From the NCBI RefSeq assembly GCF_022376445.1, contig NW_025955388.1:1-32496 (forward strand): 32,496 nt of DNA. Direction: 5' to 3'. Below are positions 1 through 12,211 of the stretch, piece after piece. The stretch's first letter is position 1; each line of letters starts with the position of its first letter. The position numbers were made by a program, and so were the translations under genes. The stretch comes from Fomitopsis serialis (lineage: Eukaryota; Basidiomycota; Agaricomycetes; Polyporales; Fomitopsidaceae). Under the pieces are notes generated by a model, which worked only from the letters and a program-made list of their open reading frames with translations, was not told the DNA's origin and made no database searches.

Positions 1-711
1 AAGCATGCCCGGTACGTGCTATCGAGAAGAGGGTGCAGTCAGGGCGTGAAGCCGTTTTTAAAGCAGACCTTTTACGTGCAACAGGCGCGTCTGCCAGTGA
101 CCAACGAGTAGGAGGCCTCAGAGTCTCCAGGCTAGTCACTACACTGCCCATAGAATCTTGAAAAAGTACTCGGCTGATGCGGTCATTCTCACGAAATCGT
201 TCCTCCTGCCACTGCATACTGAAGGCGAGGCTCGCCTACCTCGAAGAAAGTCTTAGAAGACCGTCCTCTCCCCACTCAAAGAGGTCTTCTTTAGGGTCTG
301 CCTAGGGGAGACTACGAAGAAAGTGAGTTCGCTGTCCACACAACTCTGTCGCTCAACAGCTCACGTGACCGCGTCAGGCCCATCATCGAATGCATGAGCA
401 TTTCCTAGGACCTACACACTCTTTTGACGTTGATAATGCCGTATTCTACCCGCTGTCTCGAGCTCGCATCGCACTTCTCCATTCTCATCGGCATGCTCGC
501 CTACGCCGCGCGCCACGCGCTGGGCGCCCCTGCCCGAGGCACACGCGGGTAACGCAAGCGCGGAACGACCACGTACTGATGACGCCGCTGTTAGAATTCT
601 CCGTGTTACGAACGGCGTGATTTAACGGCGAGGGAAGGCGGCTCGTGAGCATTGCGGCGACATCGGAGAAGGCGCTGAGCGAGATGGGCGTGGTGTATAC
701 CATGCACGGAT
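1..711 (+). pseudogene. Decayed phosphomannose isomerase fragment (introns retained)
   Basis: This stretch aligns along its whole length with the intact phosphomannose isomerase gene at about 12946-13690. Base 1 pairs with about 12946, inside exon 2. The match continues through both introns 2 and 3 and into exon 4. Directly visible matches include the segment around 30-60 (AAGCCGTT shared), 150-215 (the QQYPGDAGVF-coding part of exon 3) and 358-395. In this last block 20 bases of intron 3 tail are identical. The end at about 711 pairs with the GGCGTGGTGTAT stretch of exon 4. Stops, indels and frame changes break every reading frame, so no product is expected. Because intron sequence was copied, this is a DNA-level duplication and not a retrocopy. 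The copy is cut by the window edge; its 5' half may lie to the left. Confidence 0.85.
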
Positions 712-945
712 GAGGCAGGTGGGTCTCGGAGTCAGATGGACTTCATACTTACCTGCAATCTCTGACATACACTCTCCCAGCTTCCCGGTTTGGGGCCTCA
801 GGCCTTGCCGAGGATGGATGGCTATGTCGATCGTTGTACTCCACAGTCACCGTACGCATCGACCAACAACGTCTTGTCCGTCATCAGGCCTCATAAAGGA
901 ACCTTATCAAAGCGCGACTCGCAACACACGGCATTGTCACAGATT

Positions 946-969
946 CCGGAGGAGGAGGAGGAGGAGGAG
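946..969 (+). repeat. (GAG)n microsatellite
   Basis: Seven to eight GAG triplets in a row on the + strand, flanked by ordinary sequence. It encodes runs of Glu, Gly or Arg in the three frames, which inflates the small ORFs that cross it. Confidence 0.9.
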
Positions 970-1370
970 GGGATTCCATTTAGTCACGATCGCGCGCCGT
1001 AGGGCTCGCCAGGGGTATGTCGATCTCGGGTCGAGCAGCCCGGATGGCCGAGCCCCGCACTCGTTACATACGCAACTCCTCTCCTTCCATCTCTCTGAAA
1101 GATCGAAGCTTTGGAAAGCATCATCCGGATTGTCAACGGATTGTGGTACATACAGGTACATACATGGTTTCGGTTTCGGCTGCGTTTGCATGCCTAGGCC
1201 CACTATGTACCTCGCTCACCGTATTCTTCGGCGTCGCTGACTACATAACGATAAGTGAGGTCGAAGCGCACTCAGGCGCGCGCTAGGGCATCGCTTGGGC
1301 ATCGCACCCGTCCTTCAATATTTCAATGACAGGATCTCGGCAACCTACTTGCATGATGCCCGGCGCACCG

Positions 1371-1378
1371 ATATATAA
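1371..1378 (+). promoter_or_regulatory. TATA-like box of F-box gene A
   Basis: ATATATAA lies about 60 bp before the ATG at 1439, a normal distance for a fungal core promoter. It is followed at once by the inverted repeat ACCGGG-AACAAA-CCCGGT (1378-1395), which could form a 6 bp stem with a 6 base loop between the TATA box and the likely start of transcription. Confidence 0.5.
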
Positions 1379-1438
1379 CCGGGAACAAACCCGGTGTCTC
1401 ACACTTCCGGATCCCCCACATTTCTTCTCCCCTTCGAC

Positions 1439-3158
1439 ATGGCACCCCGTGCAAGAAACCCGAGATCGCTGGGAGAGGTGACCGAACTGATCGCGATCAT
1501 CCTCTCCTTCCTCGACAACCGTTCTCTTGCGCGATCCGCACGCGTCAGCAGAAAGTGGTCAGAGATCGCGCTCGACATACTGTGGCGCGAGGTAGATGAT
1601 CTACACCGGCTATTCAGCACGCTCTGCCCGTTTGCGAAGCCAATGAAGAAGATGGGCGAGGGAGGGCGTATGTTGCAGTCATTCGTTAGTATCTACTCCG
1701 AGGAAGGCCCGCCGATCCTGACCATGGCTTCTTCAGAAATATAAACGTAATATCTCGAAACAGGACTGGCAACGGTTCGCTCGCTACTCGACGCGCGTGC
1801 GCCGTCTCGTTTTCAATGAACGCTCTCCGAAGTATCGGACGAAGGTCATTGACAACTCGGTGTTCTTCCTCACCTCACAAACGCGTCCCCTAGCCGGGAT
1901 CCTTCCGAACCTTCAGACGTTCGTCTGGCATGTCCATAACCCGGACACGCAGCTCCAGTCGATGAGCCTTATGCACGAGTGCATACGAGCATTCGACGTG
2001 CAGATCCTTCCCCGAGGTAGCCATTCGACCCAGGAAATCGACTTCATATGGCAGATCGGTGCGCGGATGCCGAACCTCACCCATCTGACACTGCGCCGTC
2101 GAGGGCCCGTCCGAGAGCTCGAGAAAGATATCTGTCGCCTTGTAAAGGACTTGCCAAAGTTGCAAAGAGTCGACATTCCATTGTGCGGCTCGACCAACAG
2201 CATCATGGAGGAGCTGTCGCGCTTGAAGGACCTACAAGAGATCGCCCTCACAGGGCCAGACGAAGGCGGCATGGGAGATTCGACGGATGTCGTGGGCTTC
2301 TCTCCTGCGCTGCAGGACGGCGCTTTCCCTGTTCTTCGGCGGCTGAGCTTCAGTGCCCTTTTACCGGCCGCGACAGAATTCATCGAGTCTCCATTCTTCC
2401 CTCCCAAGCTCACTCGACTCTACGTGCATGCCACCGATGTCGCCAGTCCCGATCTGCTCCAGACCTTCTTCTCCGTCGTTGTGAGACGGTGCCCTAGATT
2501 GGTCGAACTCACCGTCGACTTCATCATATGCCCGACTGTCCCTCTCACCGTCCCAGCCCCTGACATGGATGCGCGCCCGAGTATCGCCACCTTCCGACCT
2601 CTCTTCGCCTGCAGACGCATAACGTCCTTCGAGTTTCGATGGGACTACCCCCTTCACTTGCAGGACGACGACATGGAGGAATTTTCCCTCGCATGGCCAG
2701 GGCTAGAACATCTCATGCTCAACAGCGAGGCCGTCATCGAGTTCACATCCTCCGCACTGACACTGGGAGCTCTCGTTCCCTTCGCGAATCACTGCCCCCG
2801 CCTGCGCCATCTCGGCCTCTACCTCAACGCCGACGCTCCACCTTCCAGGATGGTCGACCAGCCGTTCAGATCGCTCCAAAAGCTGTCCGTCGGCGCCTCA
2901 AGTATCACCGCCGCGGATGCCGTCGCCTTGTTCCTCAGCCAGCTCTGCTCACCGATCTGCCAGATCGTGTCGGGGCTGCGTTGGCCAGATGCGTATGGCC
3001 TCGCGCTGGATAACGCCGGGATCTTTGACGAACGGCGCACGATGATCTGTGATTTTTGGGTCCGGTGGAACGAGGTCGCGAAGGTTCTCCCAGTGGTCAT
3101 CAAGGCGCGCAGGGAAGAGAGGGGCCGTGTTGCTTTTCTCCAGCGCGAGACTGGCTAG
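1439..3158 (+). CDS. F-box / leucine-rich-repeat-like protein A
   Basis: Exons 1439-1684 and 1737-3158; the 52 bp phase-0 intron carries a CTGAC branch site. The product is 555 aa. Residues about 10-60 form an F-box: a hydrophobic helix IIAIILSFLD-type followed by SRKWSEIALDILW, the segment expected to bind Skp1. The rest alternates hydrophobic LRR-like strands (for example LPNLQTFVW, MPNLTHLTLR, LPKLQRVDI, CPRLVELTV). From family knowledge such proteins are substrate receptors of SCF ubiquitin ligases, acting in cytoplasm or nucleus; the target is unknown. The ATG at 1439 was chosen because it is the first ATG after the TATA box. The intron sits immediately before the KYKRNISKQDWQRF segment, exactly as in F-box genes B and C. 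It ends tail to tail with RAM1. Protein B is its closest relative here. Confidence 0.85.
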
Positions 3159-4069
3159 GAGATAGTCAAGATGCCGATGAAGGCAGGTGCTCGCGTGTTG
3201 GGGCCACGTTGCATGCCTACCCTGGCATGTTTGAATACACTTGTTACTATCACCACAAGGAACGATCTGTCGTGTACAGTGACTCGGATGCTAGTAGCCT
3301 CTTCGACAGAACCCTTGGCAACTTTGTCTGGTGTAAGATGTGTTCATTTGAGGATGTAGAGTCTGCTCATCTGTCGGTGATTTGCAGGTGTCGGAGCAAG
3401 AAGCGGTGGACCTGTGCATACCCGCTCACCAACGCCGCAAGCAGATGAGATCAACCACCACTCGCAGTTCTGCTACGAGACGTTCGTGGGATTCACCGTG
3501 CATTTCGAACAAATGATCATCCTGTGGACCAAATCGAAACAACCATGAGGTGCCAAGGATTGCGGTCGCTAGTAGAAATCCGTGGAGCACACCAACGGCG
3601 ATGGCCGGCAATGGATGTGGTCGAGGGCGATTCGCACGAGTGGAATGAACCCTTGATGACCGGTCACCAGCCCTGCTTGGGGCCTGCACGACATCAATCG
3701 AGGACAAATCGATGCTTGAGTGCTGCATTGGACTACCTTCCAGGACATGGCAATGGAGCAGAAGCAATGCCCGGATCTTGTGTCGAAGCGCAACCAAGAG
3801 TAAGTAGCGAAGGAGACGTACATAGCCATTCCCGTCTTCCCCATGATACCACCACAGCAGACCCAATAAGATAAACCAGTTATCCACGCACATTGGTAGT
3901 ACAGTATAGATCGTTTCATTTCTTCCGTTTGCGATGCTCCACGCTGCCAACTCGCCGGTGCAACATCCACTGATATGGCAGCACCACACCCGAAGCCGTC
4001 GCCAAGCATCTGGGACCTTCGCGCCTCAGTTCATATCTTGCAGTGATTTCGATAGATACATGCTTACGG
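3159..4069. other. Intergenic region between convergent genes
   Basis: About 910 bp between the 3' ends of F-box gene A and RAM1. Several ORFs of 60-190 codons overlap on both strands (the longest is minus, 3426-3989). None shows a recognisable domain, exon pattern or family similarity. I see only 3' untranslated regions here. Confidence 0.5.
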
Positions 4070-6183
4070 TTAAGGTCTCTTCGCCGCCGTCTTCGGCATC
4101 CGCGGTGGCAGGTTCTGTTGGTAGAAGTGCTTCATCATAAGCTCAGTGTGCGTGATTGTCAGATTGAATAACGGCTGGGTCGCATTCTATCGAACCCTCC
4201 GTCAACAGTGCACCGGCATGACGAGCATGGGAGAAAGCTCACCACACGGTTCGCAGAGCCTCCGACGTACTTGTCCGCCCCTTCGTCCTCCAACCAGCAC
4301 AGCGCGTCAAGATACGACTCCTCACGCAGGGTGTCCAAACGACCTCGTTCGTCCACCGAGCCGGCGACAACTGCGTCCGGTGAACTAAGACACCGCAAGG
4401 CAGACGAATGGTGGCACATACCGGTCATCTTACGTGCCGCGTCTGCGCCCCAGCTTCGGAGAAGATCATCTCTCCGAGAGTGATCGGGAGCAACGCGGTG
4501 TTGTGCCGCTGAGAGACCGGCGAGGCAGTACAGAGTGTGGTACGAATCCGGGTGTCTGGCAGATGGCGTCAGCAACAGTAGCGTTCGATCCGGGGACCCA
4601 GGACTGCACGGTCGGACTGCGGGAGATACGAGGAGATCGAGCTTACTTTGGCGGCTTGTCTCTCAGTCCGCCGGCTGGGTGCTGTCCGGCGAACAAAACG
4701 TATTCCTGGAGCGCCTCCCGATTGAATAGTGCGTCTGCAGGCGGTTGAGATCAGTCGTTCCGGCCACAGCGCAACCACACGCGGGATAAGCCCGGCCATC
4801 ATACACGACGACGGGGAATCCCGCGTAGGTCGGACGATGTACTCACTCACCGTCTATGTCGAGCCATTCATGGTCTGCCGTTGACGTTGGGCGATTTTCC
4901 GCCTCGGGTGCCGTCTCCTTCGATGGTTCGTGCGCGCCCGAGCCTAACAGGCCGTCCACGAGGGGAAGCAGCCGCCCACCCACCAACTGTAGCATCCGTC
5001 TACGAGTTTGTTCGTCCGGCCCTTGAATCCTCCTAGTTCGATGCCAGTGCCCTGCATGTGCGTAAGCCAACGAAGAAGAGCACGGAGGTTGATCGTTGGC
5101 GGGATGCGGTCGACTGGGGCAGGGGCATCGGCAGACGGTGACTTGTAATAGATTCGGACATAGGGCTGCAGGAACACCCAGGAAGCTAGTGCGCAAAACG
5201 TATACCCGCCATGAGCTTCGCCCAAGACCGGACGAGGCGCTGTTGGATCGTAGCCATCTGTGAAATGCGGACGTCAGCGATGGTCAGCGATGTAGCATAG
5301 CCCTGCTCCGTACCGCTGCTGAATGCCCAGTCTGGGAAAGAAGCGTTACCGAAGCCACCCTCATATGTTTGACAACTCGCGATGAACTCGGGAACACCCT
5401 CGAGCAGCTCGGGGGTTAGCAGATTGAGGAGCGTCGCGACAGCAAGGAGACAATACAGTCCTCTGCATCGCAGACTGTATGAGCAAGACCAACACCTGGC
5501 TTCAGTGAAGGCGCACACCTGACGTCCACCTCTCCGTGGTGGCTCACCAGGAAGGACCCATCGGGCTGCTTCACTGACATGAAGAATTCGTACATCTTCT
5601 TCCTGAGCTTGCGAAGTTACTTCTGGGACGTACCCGACAGACACAACGACATACCTGTCAATGCTCTCCCAACCGCCGCCTGGACCAGGCTCTCCAACGA
5701 CCGCAAGCGCAGTCACAGCGGCATAGGTTGCGAGGAGATGCGCAGCCTGTCCAGGACCTCCGCCAAACCCTCCCGACTCGTGCTGCATGGCAAGCAGCTT
5801 CTCGCGCGCCCTATCCAGTGGATTGTGAGTGATGCGATCCACGGCGATGTAACGGACGAGGCTTACTTCCTCTTCGTCTCTCCATCTATCCCCACACCAA
5901 GACAGCTGAACGCTTGGAACGTCCAGTGCATTAACCATGCCTGGCTCGCGTCCTGGCCTGTGTAGCGTTGCGGGAAGCCTTGTCGCAGATTCCGCAGGAG
6001 GTACTGCATATGGATGTTCCGCTGAAGAACGGCAGGTGCATTCTGGCTAGTTGCTGGATTCGCTGAAGCTAGAGATTGAGGAAGATGGGCCAAGAGTGTT
6101 TCTTCGGTATCCTGTTGGAGAAAGGACGTAGCAGTTGGGTAGCCATCCGTGGGTGTAGGTCGCAAGTCTCGAGCAGACGCCAT
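4070..6183 (-). CDS. RAM1: Protein farnesyltransferase beta subunit (single-base frameshift)
   Basis: Nine exons (minus strand): 6183-5867, 5810-5655, 5602-5519, 5462-5350, 5257-4851, 4734-4647, 4555-4434, 4370-4243, 4186-4070. The product would be 510 aa. With the alpha subunit it farnesylates CaaX proteins such as Ras and mating pheromone. Visible family signatures are GGFGGGPGQAAHLLATYAAV, EVDVRGLYC, GEAHGGYTFC, GGFKGRTNKLVDGCYSWW and DSYHTLYCLAGLSAAQH. The three zinc ligands known for the family (Asp and Cys of VDGC, His of SYHT) are all present. Exon phases agree at every junction except inside exon 5: after VGGCFP the frame is lost at a run of four G (+ strand 4962-4965). A fifth G restores the rest of the protein (LVDGLLGSG) and gives a coding length divisible by three. 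This may be a sequencing error or a real lesion. The intron between 4434 and 4370 is the least certain. It lies 341 bp downstream of SPE3-LYS9 on the same strand. Confidence 0.9.
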
Positions 6184-6524
6184 TACGAGTCAAATCAAAC
6201 ACTCGCTCGAAGTAACAGATCAAGAACGGGTCAACGACCGGGCTGAGATGTTAATTGTCCAAGCCAGACAGGAAATATTCGTGAGTTGAGATTGGAGGTA
6301 AAGAGGAGAGTTAACATTCATGCAATATTCATGGTGCACCAGAAGTTGGAAAAGGTGACAACTTCAACTCAAGCGCTGCGTGTCCCGATACAGCATCGAT
6401 GCTCTTCTGATATTCCTACTGTCTACCGATACATTTTCGTATGATTCATCTACAGAGCAATACACTTCACGTATACATCGACATGGTGACATTTTGTTTT
6501 TGAGTGGCTGCTTGTCGATCGGAC
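6184..6524. other. Intergenic region, RAM1 promoter / SPE3-LYS9 3' end
   Basis: 341 bp, richer in A and T than its neighbours, between the stop of SPE3-LYS9 (TAA at 6525-6527, minus) and the start of RAM1 (6183, minus). It must hold the terminator of the first and the promoter of the second. I see no further gene or clear TATA box. Confidence 0.5.
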
Positions 6525-9081
<2,557 letters not shown>

Positions 9082-9617
9082 GGGTAGTGGAGGCGCGAGT
9101 AAGAGAGGTCTGAGGAGAAACTCAAGTGGACTTGCCTATGCATCTTGATTTGACTCGACAGATCTCGATCACATCTTACAGTACTTATACCGATTAGATA
9201 GGCGCTCATCGTAGCGACTTACCGTCGCAAGTGCCACTGCCGATAGAAAAAAAAACAAGTTGGTGATCGTCAATAGACAGCGGGGAGGTGAATAGAAAGG
9301 AGACAACCAGATAACATTTTTCGAGGCAGACGCAAAACTTAAAGGAACTCGTACAAAGGGGCAACAAAGGGGGTGTTGGTCATGTGACCGTGGCAGCGGC
9401 CGCTGCCAGGTCGAATTCATCTCGTTCTCGGCCACCGTGAGGGATCCAAGACTTCTACATTCATATCCATGTTCAACGTCCTTTGTAGCGGCACCGTCAA
9501 TACCTACGTGGCTGGGAAAGCTTCCGACAACTAGGACGGTACTACAAGGTACGCACAGCTGACTAGCACTCGGACTAGTTCACTCAGCTCGCCACAGATC
9601 ACATTACAGGGGCCACT
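9082..9617. promoter_or_regulatory. Divergent promoter region, SPE3-LYS9 and F-box gene B
   Basis: 536 bp between two divergently read genes, so it should hold both promoters. Visible elements are TGACTC at 9151-9156, the core of the Gcn4/Cpc1 site of fungal amino-acid genes, 70 bp from the SPE3-LYS9 start; a run of nine A near 9247; an E-box-like CATGTG near 9381; and a perfect 18 bp GC-rich palindrome at 9391-9408. No coding sequence is recognised. Confidence 0.5.
9391..9408. promoter_or_regulatory. Perfect 18 bp GC-rich palindrome
   Basis: TGGCAGCGGCCGCTGCCA equals its own reverse complement. It is 310 bp upstream of SPE3-LYS9 and 210 bp upstream of F-box gene B, in the shared promoter. 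It could be a site for a dimeric regulator; no factor can be named. Confidence 0.45.
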
Positions 9618-11395
9618 ATGTCCGCAGGTTATGAATCAACAATGCAGCGTGTCCTGGATATTCCAGAGATTGTGGAGATCATCTTCAGCTTTCTGGACAA
9701 GAAGGACAACATCAATAATGCATGCGTCTGTAGAAAGTGGTCCGACATCGCAGCGGACTCCGTATGGAGGAATATCGACGACATTACTCAGCTATTGCGC
9801 CTCCTCGCCCCTTTGGACACGCCACCGGCCGTCCATCCACTCCAATACTACGTGAGTGCCACCTAGACTTCTGTCTACGTGTGATCTAACCATCCTTCTA
9901 GACATTCACTCGAATGCTGAACGCGGAAGACTGGCGACGCTTCGAGCGACACGCGCGCCGCGTACGGAAGCTCTCGTACGTGAGGGCACCCAATGATCTC
10001 AATTCCCCATATCTCGGTGGCCGTGTCCTCGACGAGATCGCCCGTTCGCGGACATCCATCAACATACTTCCCAACCTCGCGTCTTTAGAGTGGTGCAGCG
10101 ACGAGACTCGGCATTCTCTCGTCTTCATGGGCCCGAGCGTCAAGCGCTTCTCCGTGTACCTGCATGAGAGCACGGACTATTCCCTCTCGGACCATTTCAA
10201 GGACGTCTCTGCTCGGATGCCATCTCTTACGCACCTCGACTTTGCATTCGACTTTGCTGTACGCGACATCGAGGCAGACCTCATCACGCTCATTGGCGAG
10301 CTGCCACACTTGAAGCAGCTGACACTCCCCTCGTACAGTTTCACTTCAAGGATCGTGGAAGCTCTGTCTTTGCTGCCCAAACTCGAAACAATCCAGTTTG
10401 AGTTCTGGGAACGACAAGGAAGAGGCGATCCTACTGACATCGCTGTGTTCTCACCGACATTGCGCGAGGAAGCCTTCCCGGCTCTATGGGATGTAAACCT
10501 CAGCGCGCATCTCCCGGACATGACACGGTTCATCACGAGCCCTCACGCACCTGCCCACCTCACTTCCCTCTACGTTCATCTACCCTCGGCGGCATCGCCG
10601 TCCGCCATCAACGAGTACCTCACTGCCGTGGCTGAAAACTGCCAGTTGCTGGAGAGACTCTACATGGATCTCTTCGTCCCACCCTTGCCTGGAGTGCCCC
10701 ACCAGCCAGTCTACGCCGAGTCACTATCATGGGGCGACCTCCGTCCGCTGCTCCTCTGCAAGCATCTCAGGGTCTTTGAGCTGACATGGACGTTGCCAGT
10801 CCTCATGCAGCAGGATGACGTAGAGGAGCTAGCGTCGAGCTGGCCTTCTCTGCGGATCCTCCAGCTCAACTGCCTGCCGAACCCCGTCTTCCCGCTCCCC
10901 CCGCCCGAGCTCACGCTTCGCGCGCTGATGCCCTTCGCAACACATTGTCCCGAGCTCGAGGAGCTCGGCCTTGACGTCGATACCAACGCGGCGGAGCTCG
11001 CGTTCACCGCGCACGACGCTGCGGCGGCGGCGCCGCCACCCTTCCGCAAACTCAAGCGCCTGTGCTTCGGGCTGTCGCCGATTGCGGAGCCGGGCCCCGT
11101 CGCGCTGTTCCTCAGCCGGATGTGTGCGCTCGGGTGCGAGATTGCGGCGGGCCCGCGCGTGCCCGACGGGTTCAACGTCGTCTTCTCTGACTGGACGCTC
11201 GAGCTGCTGGACCGGTGGACGGAGGTGGGGAAGGTGCTCCCGCTGCTCGTTCGTTTGCGGATGGAGGAGCGGGCGCGGAGGCAGGAGCTGGAGAGGGAGG
11301 TGGAGGACCTGAGGATGCGATGTAATGTCCTCGTGGAGCGGGCCACGTTACCGGAGGGCGCGCTCAATGCAGACGGCTCGTGCTTGGTGCTATAA
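9618..11395 (+). CDS. F-box / leucine-rich-repeat-like protein B with C-terminal CaaX-like CLVL
   Basis: Exons 9618-9851 and 9902-11395; the 50 bp phase-0 intron has a CTAAC branch site. Product 575 aa. The F-box lies at about residues 12-52 (DIPEIVEIIFSFLDKKD then CRKWSDIAADSVWRNIDD); a long LRR-like region follows with repeated strands (LPNLASLEW, MPSLTHLDF, LPHLKQLTL, CPELEELGL). The C-terminus is charged and probably helical (RMEERARRQELEREVEDL), then ends CLVL-stop. C-aliphatic-aliphatic-Leu is the form read by geranylgeranyltransferase I in other organisms, so membrane anchoring is possible. Probable SCF ubiquitin-ligase receptor; target unknown. It is divergent from SPE3-LYS9 and directly upstream of the isomerase gene. 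The region 10960-11330 is markedly GC-rich. Confidence 0.88.
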
Positions 11396-12211
11396 TTGTG
11401 GGTGTGTTTATGGGAGCTGTGTAGTATGCTCTTGCGCTGTCTTGGTTCGTACGCTCACAAGGTTCTTTGATCAGGTCCACGCTGTTGTATTGCTTACTGT
11501 ACTACATCCCACTCTTGACTTGTACTGTACTGTGAACATCGCTGGCAGTCTGAGTGGCTGGCGGTGCCTATATTTGCCCTTCCATGGCCGACAGGGAATT
11601 GCTCCTCGCATTCTGTTCGTCGAATGAACTGTTGGGATATGGTGAGTTGCTGTCCTGGAGAACCGTGGTCTGCTCTTGCGACTATATTTGAAAGTACGCG
11701 TTTGTGGCGCGGATTCACGTGACTACGTCGTACAAGACTTTCTTCTTGCAGAAGGGCGCCTTCTAATTCTGTCGGCCTGTGGTACTTACTCTGTGAGTTT
11801 CGTCTACTCTTCGAAGCTCATTTAATTTGCTTCTTACCAGTTGTCACCTCCCATCTGACTTCTATTTCTATGTCAGTTCAGAACCTCTCAATTTGAATGA
11901 TGTGAGTATCCAGACTGACCCTCAACCCCCCCATACGCGACGAAGACTCACCCTTCTTGTATGGATCATTTTAAATTGAACATGTATCTCTCGCTACGTG
12001 GGAATTCGTGTGGAGGGAGAGCTAGCTAATCAATTTCAAGGCTTCCAAACGTGAAGAGTTTGTCACAGTTGCCATTCACGAGCACCAAGGACATGACGTC
12101 ACGCGTTCGTCAGTCCGTGAACGTTGGCCACTCCGTCGCGCTCGCGGGCGAGGTATAAAGCTATAGCTGTCGCCGCAACTCAGATACAAATCCCCGCTAC
12201 AATTGTCCGCA
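11396..12211. other. Intergenic region, 3' end of F-box gene B and isomerase promoter
   Basis: About 815 bp. No gene or RNA is recognised. A TATAAA box at 12154-12159 lies 53 bp before the isomerase ATG. The stretch near 11800-12050 is AT-rich with pyrimidine runs, as expected of a promoter. Confidence 0.5.
12154..12159 (+). promoter_or_regulatory. TATA box of the phosphomannose isomerase gene
   Basis: TATAAA, 53 bp upstream of the ATG at 12212, in a GC-rich setting. Spacing is normal for a fungal gene with a short leader. Confidence 0.5.

Larger units (their letters stand above)
712..1438. other. Intergenic region upstream of F-box gene A
   Basis: No gene is recognised here. The stretch holds a short GAG microsatellite (about 946-969), and near its end a TATA-like box and a small perfect hairpin that belong to the promoter of F-box gene A. 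Small open frames on both strands overlap the microsatellite and look spurious. Confidence 0.6.

Noticed and set aside
3426..3989. Minus-strand frame of 187 codons between F-box gene A and RAM1
   Set aside because: No domain, no family resemblance, overlapped by equally long frames on the other strand; likely chance in untranslated sequence.
9837..9866. Short single-exon version of F-box gene B ending at 9866
   Set aside because: The GTGAGT...CTAAC...TAG intron joins this exon in frame to the long downstream exon, matching genes A and C.
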